Assembly (NCBI GenBank): GCA_023251935.1
Contig: JAHEXV010000015.1
Span: forward strand, 1-41,509
Reading direction: 5' to 3'
DNA: 41,509 bases
From: a bacterium
GTDB lineage: Bacteria > Actinomycetota > Thermoleophilia > Solirubrobacterales > 70-9
Below, piece after piece: positions 31,167-38,024 of the stretch (position 1 is its first letter; each line of letters opens with the position of its first letter). A program made the translations under genes and the position numbers. The notes below the pieces were generated by a model. The model saw only the letters and a list, made by a program, of their open reading frames with translations. It did not search any database and was not told the DNA's origin.

Positions 31167-32140
31167 TCGGACTCGGAGTCGTCGACTGATTTGGCTTCTT
31201 GTTGCTCCTCCGGCTCCAGGTGGTGGCCGGTCTTGGCGACGAAGACGTCGTCGAGGCTCGGCTCGACGAGGTCGAGCGCCTCGACGCCGAGTCCGGCCTC
31301 ATCGAGCGCGCGAACGACCGGCGCGACCGCGCCGGCGCCTCGCTCGAGCTCGACCAGCACCGCGCCATCCCTCATCGGAAGCGGCTTTCCGAACCGGGCG
31401 ACGACCTCCTCGGCGCGCTCAGCGCCCCCGTCCGTCAGCCTGATCTCGAGGTGGGGATGGCCGATCTGAGCCTTCAGCGCCCGGGGCGTGTCCTCGGAGA
31501 CCAGCTTGCCGAAGTCGATGATCCCGACCCGATCGGCGAGCTGGTCGGCCTCCTCCAGATACTGGGTGGTGAGGAAGACCGTGGTGCCGTCCGCATTCAG
31601 CTGCTCGACCTCCGCCCAGATCGTCTTGCGGCTCACCGGGTCGAGGCCCGTGGTCGGCTCGTCGAGGAACAGCACGGGAGGCTCATGGACGAGCGCCGAG
31701 GCGAGGTCCAGGCGCCGCCGCATGCCCCCCGAGTAGGTCCCCACCTGACGGTCCGCCGCCTCGACCAGGTCGACGCGCTCCAGCAGTGCCGCGGATCTGC
31801 GGCGCCCCTCGTCGCGCGGCAGCCCGTGGAGCGTGGCCTGGAGTCGGATCAGCTCGCGCCCGGTCATCAGCGGATCGAGCGCCGCCTCTTGAAGCGCGAC
31901 CCCGATCGTCTGTCGCACCTTGCCGGCCTCGGCGACGACGTCGAACCCCGCCACCCGGGCGCTCCCACCCGTCGGCCGCAGCAGCGTGGTGAGGATGCGG
32001 ACCGTGGTCGTCTTTCCGGCGCCATTTGGTCCCAGGAAGGCGTAGATCTCGCCCTCGGCGACCTCCAGATCGACGCCCGCGACCGCGCGCACGTCACCCG
32101 AGAACGTTCGCTCCAACCCTCTGGCCTCGATCGCAGGCAC
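31163..32140 (-). CDS. DrrA-type ABC transporter ATP-binding protein
   Basis: 325 residues. Walker A GPNGAGKTTT, Q-loop VALQEAALDPLMTG, ABC signature YSGGMRRRLDLA, Walker B VLFLDEPTTGLD and the DrrA-characteristic TTQYLEEADQLADR, then a C-terminal DrrA accessory domain (DUF4162-like, to about residue 325) with a charged Glu-rich tail. It powers the two permeases encoded downstream. GTG at 32140 opens directly on AIEARGLERTF and lies 7 nt after a TATCCT box, consistent with a leaderless operon mRNA. A longer reading would overlap the amidase gene. Confidence 0.95.
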   Translation of the reverse strand: MPAIEARGLERTFSGDVRAVAGVDLEVAEGEIYAFLGPNGAGKTTTVRILTTLLRPTGGSARVAGFDVVAEAGKVRQTIGVALQEAALDPLMTGRELIRLQATLHGLPRDEGRRRSAALLERVDLVEAADRQVGTYSGGMRRRLDLASALVHEPPVLFLDEPTTGLDPVSRKTIWAEVEQLNADGTTVFLTTQYLEEADQLADRVGIIDFGKLVSEDTPRALKAQIGHPHLEIRLTDGGAERAEEVVARFGKPLPMRDGAVLVELERGAGAVAPVVRALDEAGLGVEALDLVEPSLDDVFVAKTGHHLEPEEQQEAKSVDDSESE

Positions 32141-32147
32141 CTGGCGG

Positions 32148-32153
32148 AGGATA
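32148..32153 (-). promoter_or_regulatory. -10-like box (TATCCT), ABC exporter operon
   Basis: TATCCT on the minus strand, ending exactly 7 nt before the ATPase GTG, in the 23-nt gap after the amidase stop. It allows the exporter genes a promoter of their own. Confidence 0.45.
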
Positions 32154-32163
32154 GAACGGCGAG

Positions 32164-33522
32164 TCAGTCTGCTAGCCCGAGGGGCGGCGCCGCCTCGACC
32201 CAGGCGCGGTCGGTCGCGTCCTCGAGCGCCTCGGCGGCATCGAGCAGCCGCTCGTCTCGGCCCCAGGGGGCGATCAGCTGGAGTGCGATCGGCAGCCCGT
32301 CGGAGGAGCGCCCAACCGGAACGCTGATCCCCGGCACGCCGGCGAGGTTGGCGAGCCCGCCCTGGCGGGGGTTGACGTAGTCGGCCGGGTAGGCGCCCGA
32401 CGGGATCTCGACGGTCGGGTTGTCGAGCGGCGGCGCCACCGCCGCCACCGTGGGCCAGGCGAGCACGTCGACCGCCTCGAACACCTGGGCGAGCGAGTGC
32501 CGCACCAGGGTCCGCACCCTCCGCGCCTTGGACATCGCCACGGCCGGGATCAGGAGGCGGTAGCGAAGCAGCGCCCGCGCGATCAGGCTCACCGCCTCCG
32601 GCAGCGCGGCGATCCGCTCGGGGGTCGCGTCGGCGAGCTCCTCGGTCTGCCCGACCAGGATCGAGGCGATCAGCACGTGCTCGCGCCCCTCGAAGTCGAC
32701 CTCGGAGAGAGTTCCGTCGGTCGCGGCGCGAAGCGCCTCGACCGCCTCGCGGCAGGCCTGGGTGATCTCCGGGTCGCAGTCGTCCCAGAGCTCGCCCGGC
32801 ACGATCCCGATCCGCAGCCCGGTCGGCTCGTCTCTCGTCAGCACCTCGCCGAACAGGACCCCGCCGAGAAGGCGGCAGTCGGCCGCGTCGCGGCACAGTG
32901 GGCCGGAGACGATCGTGGTCGTCTGGGGGACGTGGTGGCCGAGCATCGTCGAGCGCCCGAAGGTCGGCTTCAGCCCGGTGAGCCCGCAATAGGCCGCCGG
33001 GTAGCGGATCGAGCCGACGCCGTCCGCCCCCACCGCCCCGCCGACCAGCCGGGCGGCGACCGCGGCGCCGGGGCCGCTCGATGAGCCGCCCGGGCAGCGC
33101 TCGGTGTCCCACGGGTTCCGCGCCGGGCCGTACGCGGAGATGTGGCCGGTGCTGCCGGCGCCGTACTCGTGCATGTTGGCCACGCCAACGATCACGGCCC
33201 CGGCGTCGCGAAGGGCGCGAAAGGGGCCCGACTCACCGGCCGCCGCCGCCGGTCCAACATGCTCCGCGGCCGCCAGCTGTTCGGCCCGCCACGGCAGCGG
33301 CCACTCGTCCTTGATCACGACGGGCACCCCGAACAGGGGGCCGCGCGGCGCCTCGGCGAGCATCCGTCGCGACTCTTCCGGGAAGGTGGCGACGATCGCG
33401 TTCACCGCCGGATTGCGCTCCTCGATTCGAGCCAGCGTGGCGTCCAGCAGCTCGCCGGGGTCGGCGTCGCCGCCGGCCAGCGCGGCCGCCTGCTCGCGCA
33501 GCGGGCTGTCGAGCAGGGTCAT
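32164..33522 (-). CDS. Amidase-signature family hydrolase
   Basis: 452 residues. Ser-cisSer-Lys triad visible: Lys71 (GVPVVIKDEW), the Gly/Ser-rich CPGGSSSGPGAAVAARLV (cis-Ser 147/148) and nucleophile Ser171 (DGVGSIRYPA), followed by GLTGLKPTFGR. It hydrolyses an amide, substrate unknown; it is not clearly GatA, since GatB and GatC proper are absent. ATG at 33522 overlaps the stop of the small upstream gene by 4 nt, as in amidase/AtzG- or GatC-like pairs. Confidence 0.93.
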   Translation of the reverse strand: MTLLDSPLREQAAALAGGDADPGELLDATLARIEERNPAVNAIVATFPEESRRMLAEAPRGPLFGVPVVIKDEWPLPWRAEQLAAAEHVGPAAAAGESGPFRALRDAGAVIVGVANMHEYGAGSTGHISAYGPARNPWDTERCPGGSSSGPGAAVAARLVGGAVGADGVGSIRYPAAYCGLTGLKPTFGRSTMLGHHVPQTTTIVSGPLCRDAADCRLLGGVLFGEVLTRDEPTGLRIGIVPGELWDDCDPEITQACREAVEALRAATDGTLSEVDFEGREHVLIASILVGQTEELADATPERIAALPEAVSLIARALLRYRLLIPAVAMSKARRVRTLVRHSLAQVFEAVDVLAWPTVAAVAPPLDNPTVEIPSGAYPADYVNPRQGGLANLAGVPGISVPVGRSSDGLPIALQLIAPWGRDERLLDAAEALEDATDRAWVEAAPPLGLAD

Positions 33523-33740
33523 CTGCGTTCCAGCGCCCGCGGGGGATGGGAGAGGTCGATCCCCGCCTCGGGCTCGATCCCATCGAGCTCGGCCTCGACC
33601 AGCGCCTGGAGCGGCGGCCCGTAGAGGGCGTCCACCGCCTCGATCACCGCCAGCTCCGGCTCCCCGGTCTCCAGGTCGAGCATCTCCAGGCCGGCGGTCA
33701 CGAACCGGTGCGCGGTGCTCGCTCGGCCCTCCTCAGCCAC
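33519..33740 (-). CDS. Small protein coupled to the amidase (possible AtzG/GatC-like partner)
   Basis: 73 residues. Predicted helical core FVTAGLEMLDLETGEPELAV and an acidic C-terminal part ending DLSHPPRALERR. No confident family match; size, position and 4-nt coupling to an amidase-signature gene are those of AtzG/DUF4089 or GatC-like partners that stabilise amidases. GTG at 33740 is assumed; a shorter start is possible. The function is inference from context. Confidence 0.6.
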   Translation of the reverse strand: MAEEGRASTAHRFVTAGLEMLDLETGEPELAVIEAVDALYGPPLQALVEAELDGIEPEAGIDLSHPPRALERR

Positions 33741-33838
33741 CCGCCCGGCCCATTCGCTCCGCGGTCATCGCCGAGGACCCTACATGCGACCGTCGGCGCG
33801 AGGCCGCCGGGCGGGCGCCGTCCGGCGGCGCCGCTCCC

Positions 33839-33844
33839 TAACCT
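33839..33844 (+). promoter_or_regulatory. -10-like box (TAACCT), secreted-protein gene
   Basis: TAACCT abuts an ATG at 33845 that would therefore be upstream of the transcript start. This supports the ATG at 33926 as the true start. The 185-bp gap 33741-33925 holds nothing else I can identify. Confidence 0.35.
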
Positions 33845-33925
33845 ATGCGTTCGCATCGCGGGCGCCACGCCGGAGAACGGCGGCTAGGAACGCAACCGGG
33901 GCAGGCGCGCGGTGTCAGACACCCG

Positions 33926-34714
33926 ATGACCGGAACGAGCCAATCGACAACCGGCCGGCGCCGCCGCGCCCGCCCCCTCGTCGCGTTCGCGATCCTGTGC
34001 GCGGCCCTGATCGCCACGGCCGCGGTCTCGTCGGCGGGCGCCCAGAACGCGAAGGTGGTGGCCAAGAACGCGAAGGTGTTGGGGAAGACCAAACGCACGC
34101 CGCCCCCGTCTTGTCCGAATCGCAAGCATCCGAATCGGTGCCAAGGGGTCGGCCGAGTCACCGGATTCCCCTTGCTTGCCGACGGGGTGAAGCGCCCCTT
34201 CCGGGTTCAGCGCAACGGCAAGCTCGTGGCCTGGTCGATCGACCTCTCGAGGCCCACCAAGAACCAGCGCAACTTCTTCGGCTCGATCTTCAAGGGCAAG
34301 AAGTTCGGCAAGGCGCCCTCGGCTCGGATGGCCGTGCTCGAGCAGGACAAGCGTCACCGTCGCAAGTACAAGCTGCTTCGCCAGGGCCCCACGGTGAACC
34401 TGGCGGGTGCCCTTGGCCACAAGGAGATCTTCACGCTCGACAAGCCGCTGCGGATCAGGAAGGGACAGACGGTCGCGCTCTCCTATCCGAGCTGGGCCTC
34501 GAACTTCGCCCATAACCACCTCAGCGCGCACGACAACCAGTGGCGGGCAAGCCGATCGAAGCAAAAGTGCGCGCCGCCCAACAGCAACCCCGACGTGGTG
34601 AAGCGGTGGGCTCGCAACAGCAAGTCCCAGCAGAAGGTCGGCTCGACTCGCACCTACGGCTGCGACTACGCGGGCGGCCGGCTCCTCTACTGGGCCTACT
34701 ACGTTCCCGGCTAG
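33926..34714 (+). CDS. Secreted basic protein of unknown function
   Basis: 262 residues. Arg-rich n-region (TGRRRRARP), hydrophobic core LVAFAILCAALIATAAVSSA and a cleavage site near AGAQ give a clear Sec signal peptide. The mature part is very rich in Lys, Arg and Asn and contains four Cys (SCPNRKHPNRCQG, QKCAPPN, YGCDYAGG), which could make two disulfides. It ends GGRLLYWAYYVPG. No family recognised. ATG at 33926 is preferred over 33845 because the latter overlaps the probable -10 box and adds 27 poor residues. Confidence 0.85.
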   Translation: MTGTSQSTTGRRRRARPLVAFAILCAALIATAAVSSAGAQNAKVVAKNAKVLGKTKRTPPPSCPNRKHPNRCQGVGRVTGFPLLADGVKRPFRVQRNGKLVAWSIDLSRPTKNQRNFFGSIFKGKKFGKAPSARMAVLEQDKRHRRKYKLLRQGPTVNLAGALGHKEIFTLDKPLRIRKGQTVALSYPSWASNFAHNHLSAHDNQWRASRSKQKCAPPNSNPDVVKRWARNSKSQQKVGSTRTYGCDYAGGRLLYWAYYVPG

Positions 34715-34725
34715 GCGCCGCTAGG

Positions 34726-34737
34726 GCTTTTGCCCCG
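34726..34737. terminator. Small hairpin between convergent genes
   Basis: GGGC-TTTT-GCCC between the secreted-protein stop (34714) and the convergent lipoprotein stop (34758). It is short and lacks a flanking T-run, so a weak call. Confidence 0.25.
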
Positions 34738-34757
34738 CCACCAGGCGTCGGCCGGGC

Positions 34758-35123
34758 CTAGTCGCAGGAGTTGCCCGGGCAGAGCTGCTGTCCCGGACCC
34801 GGATGGCCGGTCCCGGACCCGCCGTTGCCGCCGCTCTGGTGGCCCCCGCCTTGATCGCCGCCGCCCTGCCCGCCGACGCCGGTCCCCCCGGTGCCGCTGC
34901 CGCCACTCGTCGAGGTGGTCGTGGTGGGGGCGGCGGTCGTGGTGGTCGACGAAGAGCTGGTCGTCGTCGGGGTCGTCGTGCGAGTGGTGCTCTGGGTAGT
35001 GGTCGAGCTGGTCGTGGGCGCGGGCGGGAGGGTGACGGTCGTGCTCGAGCCGCCCCCGCACCCCGCCAGCGGAAGGCCGACCGCCAGCGCCAGGGCGGCG
35101 AAGGCTGCCGTCGCGCGGCTCAT
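34758..35123 (-). CDS. Lipoprotein, Thr-rich and Gly-rich
   Basis: 121 residues. Signal peptide SRATAAFAALALAVGLPLAGC with lipobox LAGC; then a Thr/Ser run (PTTTSSSSTTTTAAPTTTT) and Gly/Gln/Asn-rich repeats, ending in PGPGQQLCPGNSCD with two Cys. It resembles the lipoprotein at 892-1494 in design (anchor, Thr linker, Gly repeats) but lacks a globular domain. ATG at 35123 overlaps the zinc-ribbon stop by 4 nt. Probably a surface or wall-spanning tether. Confidence 0.75.
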   Translation of the reverse strand: MSRATAAFAALALAVGLPLAGCGGGSSTTVTLPPAPTTSSTTTQSTTRTTTPTTTSSSSTTTTAAPTTTTSTSGGSGTGGTGVGGQGGGDQGGGHQSGGNGGSGTGHPGPGQQLCPGNSCD

Positions 35124-35395
35124 GCGCCGCCGTCGAGGGCGGGCTGGCGCAGCCCGCAGTAGGGGCAGTCGCTGACGTCGAGGCCGATCAGCTGATCGCA
35201 GCGCCGGCAGATCCGCAGGTTCTCCGGCATCCGGAGCAGGGCCGAGTCCGACGGGGCGAGCGGGATCGTTCGGGTGACGGGCAGGAGCTCCTCGCCGGTC
35301 TCCCGGTCGGTGTAGGCGGTGCCCGGCTCGATCGCCGCAAGCGCCTCGCGACCCGAAGCCGGCGCCCGCAGCCTGTAGACCTGGCGTCGGTTCAT
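35120..35395 (-). CDS. Small C4 zinc-ribbon protein
   Basis: 91 residues from the ATG at 35395 (a GTG 4 codons upstream is also possible). The C-terminus is a CxxC...CxxC zinc ribbon (ICRRCDQLIGLDVSDCPYCG); the N-terminal part (RRQVYRLRAPASGREALAAI) is basic. No signal peptide, so cytosolic, possibly nucleic-acid or protein binding. A TATCGT box ends 10 nt before the ATG. Translationally coupled to the lipoprotein that follows. Confidence 0.75.
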   Translation of the reverse strand: MNRRQVYRLRAPASGREALAAIEPGTAYTDRETGEELLPVTRTIPLAPSDSALLRMPENLRICRRCDQLIGLDVSDCPYCGLRQPALDGGA

Positions 35396-35405
35396 GAGCG
35401 GCAAC

Positions 35406-35411
35406 ACGATA
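35406..35411 (-). promoter_or_regulatory. -10-like box (TATCGT), zinc-ribbon/lipoprotein operon
   Basis: TATCGT on the minus strand, 10 nt before the ATG at 35395, in an AT-richer patch (ATAAACGTTG on the plus strand). Confidence 0.35.
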
Positions 35412-35478
35412 AACGTTGCACGTCCGGGCTAGCGCCGAAGTCGCGGTAGATACGGAGGTGCCTGCCGGGTCAGGCTGG

Positions 35479-35497
35479 TCCCTGACCTGGTCAGGGA
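35479..35497. promoter_or_regulatory. Perfect 19-bp palindrome upstream of the glycosyltransferase (candidate operator)
   Basis: TCCCTGACC-T-GGTCAGGGA, a 9-bp perfect inverted repeat with a 1-nt centre, too tight for a stable hairpin of full length and typical in shape of a dimeric repressor site. It lies 66 nt before the GTG at 35563. A related half-site GGGTCAGG is at 35467-35474. Confidence 0.5.
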
Positions 35498-35515
35498 GCC
35501 GGACGGCGACCGGTC

Positions 35516-35534
35516 ATCCGGCAGGACGCCGGAT
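35516..35534 (+). promoter_or_regulatory. Hairpin in the glycosyltransferase leader
   Basis: ATCCGGC-AGGAC-GCCGGAT, 7-bp perfect stem with 5-nt loop, 14 nt before the GGAGG SD at 35549-35553. It could control access to the ribosome site. Confidence 0.45.
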
Positions 35535-35562
35535 GCGGACGCGATAGCGGAGGATGTCGCCA

Positions 35563-37104
35563 GTGAGAATCCTGATCTTCCACGGCTATCTGCTGCGCGG
35601 CACCGGCAGCAACGTCTACAACGCCAGCCTCGCCCAGGCGCTGGCGCGGCTCGGCCACGACGTCCATCTGCTGTGCCAGGACCGCCAGGCGCGCGACCTC
35701 GATTGGGTCGATCGGGTCGGGCGCTGGTCGAACGGGCGGCTCGAGGTCGAGCCGCGGGACGGCTCGAGGGCGGGCACGGTGACGGTGTACGTCCCCGAGA
35801 TCGGCGACCTGCTCCCCGTCTACGTCGACGATCCCTACGACGGGTTCCGGGTGAAGACGTTCGCGGAGCTCACCGAACCGGAGCTGGACGCCTACCTCGA
35901 GGCGAACGTCGCCGCCGTGCGCGAAGTCGTCGGAGCGCTCGGCGGCGTCGACGTCGCCCTCGCCAACCACCTCGTCATGGGGCCGGCGATCCTCGCCAGG
36001 GCGGGCCTCGCCTTCGCGGCCAAGATTCACGGGTCGGCCCTCGAGTACACGGTGAAGCCCGAGCCGCAGCGCTTCCTGCCCTACGCCCGTGAGGGCGTCG
36101 AGGCCGCCTCGGGGGTGCTGGTCGGCTCTCGCCACACGGCCGAGAGCCTCTGGGAGGCGATCGGCGACCCCGATCTCAAGGCCAAGACCCGGCTCGGCCC
36201 CCCGGGCGTCGACACGCACCTCTTCTCTCCCGTCCCCCGCTCGAAGGCGGCGGCGAGGCTGCGAGGGCTGGCGAGCTCGATCAGGGACCTGCCCGGCGCC
36301 GGCTCCGCCTGGGATCGAGACCCGCAGCGGGCCACCGAGGCGATCGAGCACTTCGCCGCCGCCGAGGGCCCCCGCGTCGTCCTGGTCGGCAAGATGATCG
36401 TCTCGAAGGGCGTCGACCTGCTGCTCGCCGCCTGGCCGCTCGTGCACCGCGCCAATCCCGGGGCCCGCCTGCTCGTGGTCGGGTTCGGCGAGTACGAAGC
36501 GGCGCTTCGACGCCTGTGGGGCTCCCTCGAGCAGGTTGAGTTGAGCGTGGCGCGCGAGATCGCCTCCCTGGGCCGGGGGCTGGAGGGAGGCGAGGAGAGC
36601 CCGCTGCCCATCCTGGGCGCGTTCCTGGCCGCGCCGCCGTCCGGGTACGAGACGGCGGCGGCCGAGGCCGCCGGCAGCGTCGCCTTCGCCGGCCGGCTCG
36701 AGCACGGCGAGGTCGGCGGCCTGGTGCCCGCCGCCGATGCGCTGGTCTTCCCGAGCACCTTTCCAGAGGCCTTCGGCATGGTGGCCGCCGAGGCGGCCGC
36801 GGCGGGCGTGCCGCCGGTCTCGGCGGGGCACTCGGGCGCGGCCGAGGTGAGCCGGGCGCTGGCGGCGTCGCTGCCGCCCGAGATTGCCGGGCTGGTCTCG
36901 TTCCCGGTCGACGAGCGGGCGGTGCTGGGGATCGCCGAGCGTCTCAACGCCTGGCTGGGGATGGACGAGGACGCTCGTCAGCGCGCGCGCTCGATCCTGG
37001 CCGAGACCTCGGGGCGGCTCTGGAGCTGGGAGGGGGTGGCGCGGGGCGTCCTCGCCGCCTCCGCCGGCCAGCTCGACGAGCTTCCACGGGTCCCCGAGGA
37101 TTGA
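35563..37104 (+). CDS. GT4-family glycosyltransferase
   Basis: 513 residues, two Rossmann halves (GT-B). N-terminal ILIFHGYLLRGTGSNVYNAS with the glycine-rich acceptor loop, HDVHLLCQD; GPPGVDTHLFSP at the domain junction; C-terminal VVLVGKMIVSKGVDLLLAAW, and the nucleotide-sugar site VFPSTFPEAFGMVAAEAAAAG carrying the family EX7E pattern. Residues around 240-270 and 325-370 are longer than in usual GT4 members. GTG at 35563 is chosen: GGAGG (35549-35553) is 9 nt before it, whereas it touches the in-frame ATG at 35554 directly. A palindrome and a hairpin precede the gene. Acceptor and product are unknown; a lipid or cell-surface glycan is plausible. Confidence 0.9.
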   Translation: MRILIFHGYLLRGTGSNVYNASLAQALARLGHDVHLLCQDRQARDLDWVDRVGRWSNGRLEVEPRDGSRAGTVTVYVPEIGDLLPVYVDDPYDGFRVKTFAELTEPELDAYLEANVAAVREVVGALGGVDVALANHLVMGPAILARAGLAFAAKIHGSALEYTVKPEPQRFLPYAREGVEAASGVLVGSRHTAESLWEAIGDPDLKAKTRLGPPGVDTHLFSPVPRSKAAARLRGLASSIRDLPGAGSAWDRDPQRATEAIEHFAAAEGPRVVLVGKMIVSKGVDLLLAAWPLVHRANPGARLLVVGFGEYEAALRRLWGSLEQVELSVAREIASLGRGLEGGEESPLPILGAFLAAPPSGYETAAAEAAGSVAFAGRLEHGEVGGLVPAADALVFPSTFPEAFGMVAAEAAAAGVPPVSAGHSGAAEVSRALAASLPPEIAGLVSFPVDERAVLGIAERLNAWLGMDEDARQRARSILAETSGRLWSWEGVARGVLAASAGQLDELPRVPED

Positions 37105-37139
37105 GCGCTAGTACCGCTTGCGACGAGGTTCTTTCGGGG

Positions 37140-37155
37140 CCGGGCGGGCGCCCGG
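37140..37155. other. Hairpin between the glycosyltransferase and the oxidase operon
   Basis: CCGGGC-GGGC-GCCCGG, 6-bp perfect stem, 36 nt after the glycosyltransferase stop and 8 nt before the TAGAAT box of ctaC. No T-run; it may terminate, or sit in the -35 region. Confidence 0.3.
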
Positions 37156-37163
37156 GCAACGAA

Positions 37164-37169
37164 TAGAAT
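37164..37169 (+). promoter_or_regulatory. -10-like box (TAGAAT), cytochrome oxidase operon
   Basis: TAGAAT, the best -10 match in the window apart from the riboswitch promoter, ends 8 nt before the ctaC TTG. It fits a leaderless operon transcript. Confidence 0.5.
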
Positions 37170-37177
37170 CCCGCGCG

Positions 37178-37993
37178 TTGACTCGCGCCACGCTTGCCAG
37201 GTTGTTCGCGGCGATCGTCGTGTTGACGGTGGTGATCGCCGTGCCGATGACCCAGATCCACTGGGACGGCACCCAGGCCTCCTCCCAGGCGGACCAGATC
37301 GACACGCTGCTCAACGTGATGATCGTGCTGTCGTCGTTCGTGTTCGCGGTCGTCCTCGTGATGCTCGGGTACTGCATCTGGAAGTACCGGGCGAAGCCGG
37401 GCGACGAGTCCGACGGTGAGCCGATCCACGGCAACACCAAGCTCGAGGTCGCCTGGACGGTGATCCCGACCGTGATCGTCCTGTTCGGCGCGATCTACAG
37501 CTGGATCGTGCTCGGCGACATCGAAACCAAGGCCGCCGACGCCCTCCCCGTCAACGTGACCGCCCAGCAGTACAAGTGGACCTTCAACTACCCGCTCCCG
37601 AATGGCCAGTCGGTGAGCTCGAACAAGCTCGTGGTCCCGAGTGGGCGCCAGCTCGATCTGCACCTGACCTCGCTCGACGTGATCCACTCGTTCTGGGTGC
37701 CCGAGTGGCGGATCAAGCGCGACCTGGTCCCCGCCGGCGAGGGCGGCAACGACATCGACAACACGGTCAGGGTGACGCCCGACCGGCTGGGCACCTACAA
37801 CGTGGTGTGCACCGAGCTCTGCGGGTTCGGCCACGCGACCATGCGGGCCCTGGTCCAGGTGGTGCCGTCGGATCAGTTCGCGAGCTGGCTCGCCAAGCAG
37901 CCGAGGGTGAAGCCCCAGGCGGGGACCGCGACCGGCTCGTCCACGGGGTCGCCGTCCGAGTACAGCAACGGCTCGCCGACCGGGGGGCCGTAG
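37178..37993 (+). CDS. ctaC: Cytochrome c oxidase subunit II
   Basis: 271 residues. It receives electrons from cytochrome c at the CuA site and passes them to subunit I. An N-terminal hydrophobic segment (FAAIVVLTVVIAV) is followed by two membrane helices (LNVMIVLSSFVFAVVLVML; VAWTVIPTVIVLFGAIYSWI) and a cupredoxin domain. CuA ligands: His170 (VIHSFWVPEW) and the CTELCGFGHATM motif with Cys211, Glu213, Cys215, His219 and Met222. The tail is Ser/Thr/Gly-rich with no fused cytochrome c domain (no CxxCH). Start: TTG at 37178, 8 nt after a TAGAAT box; the upstream extension to 37118 would cover the promoter. Confidence 0.95.
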   Translation: MTRATLARLFAAIVVLTVVIAVPMTQIHWDGTQASSQADQIDTLLNVMIVLSSFVFAVVLVMLGYCIWKYRAKPGDESDGEPIHGNTKLEVAWTVIPTVIVLFGAIYSWIVLGDIETKAADALPVNVTAQQYKWTFNYPLPNGQSVSSNKLVVPSGRQLDLHLTSLDVIHSFWVPEWRIKRDLVPAGEGGNDIDNTVRVTPDRLGTYNVVCTELCGFGHATMRALVQVVPSDQFASWLAKQPRVKPQAGTATGSSTGSPSEYSNGSPTGGP

Positions 37994-38024
37994 GCATGGA
38001 TAGCCTTCCGACTCGAGGTAGGAC

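Noticed and set aside
34891-35175. Val-rich reading frame antisense to the lipoprotein
   Set aside because: It is the reverse complement of the Thr-coding repeats; no start signals or homology.
35458-35547. A 29-codon upstream reading frame before the glycosyltransferase
   Set aside because: Its GTG overlaps the only SD-like sequence and the peptide has no recognisable feature; the DNA is better explained by the palindrome and hairpin it contains.
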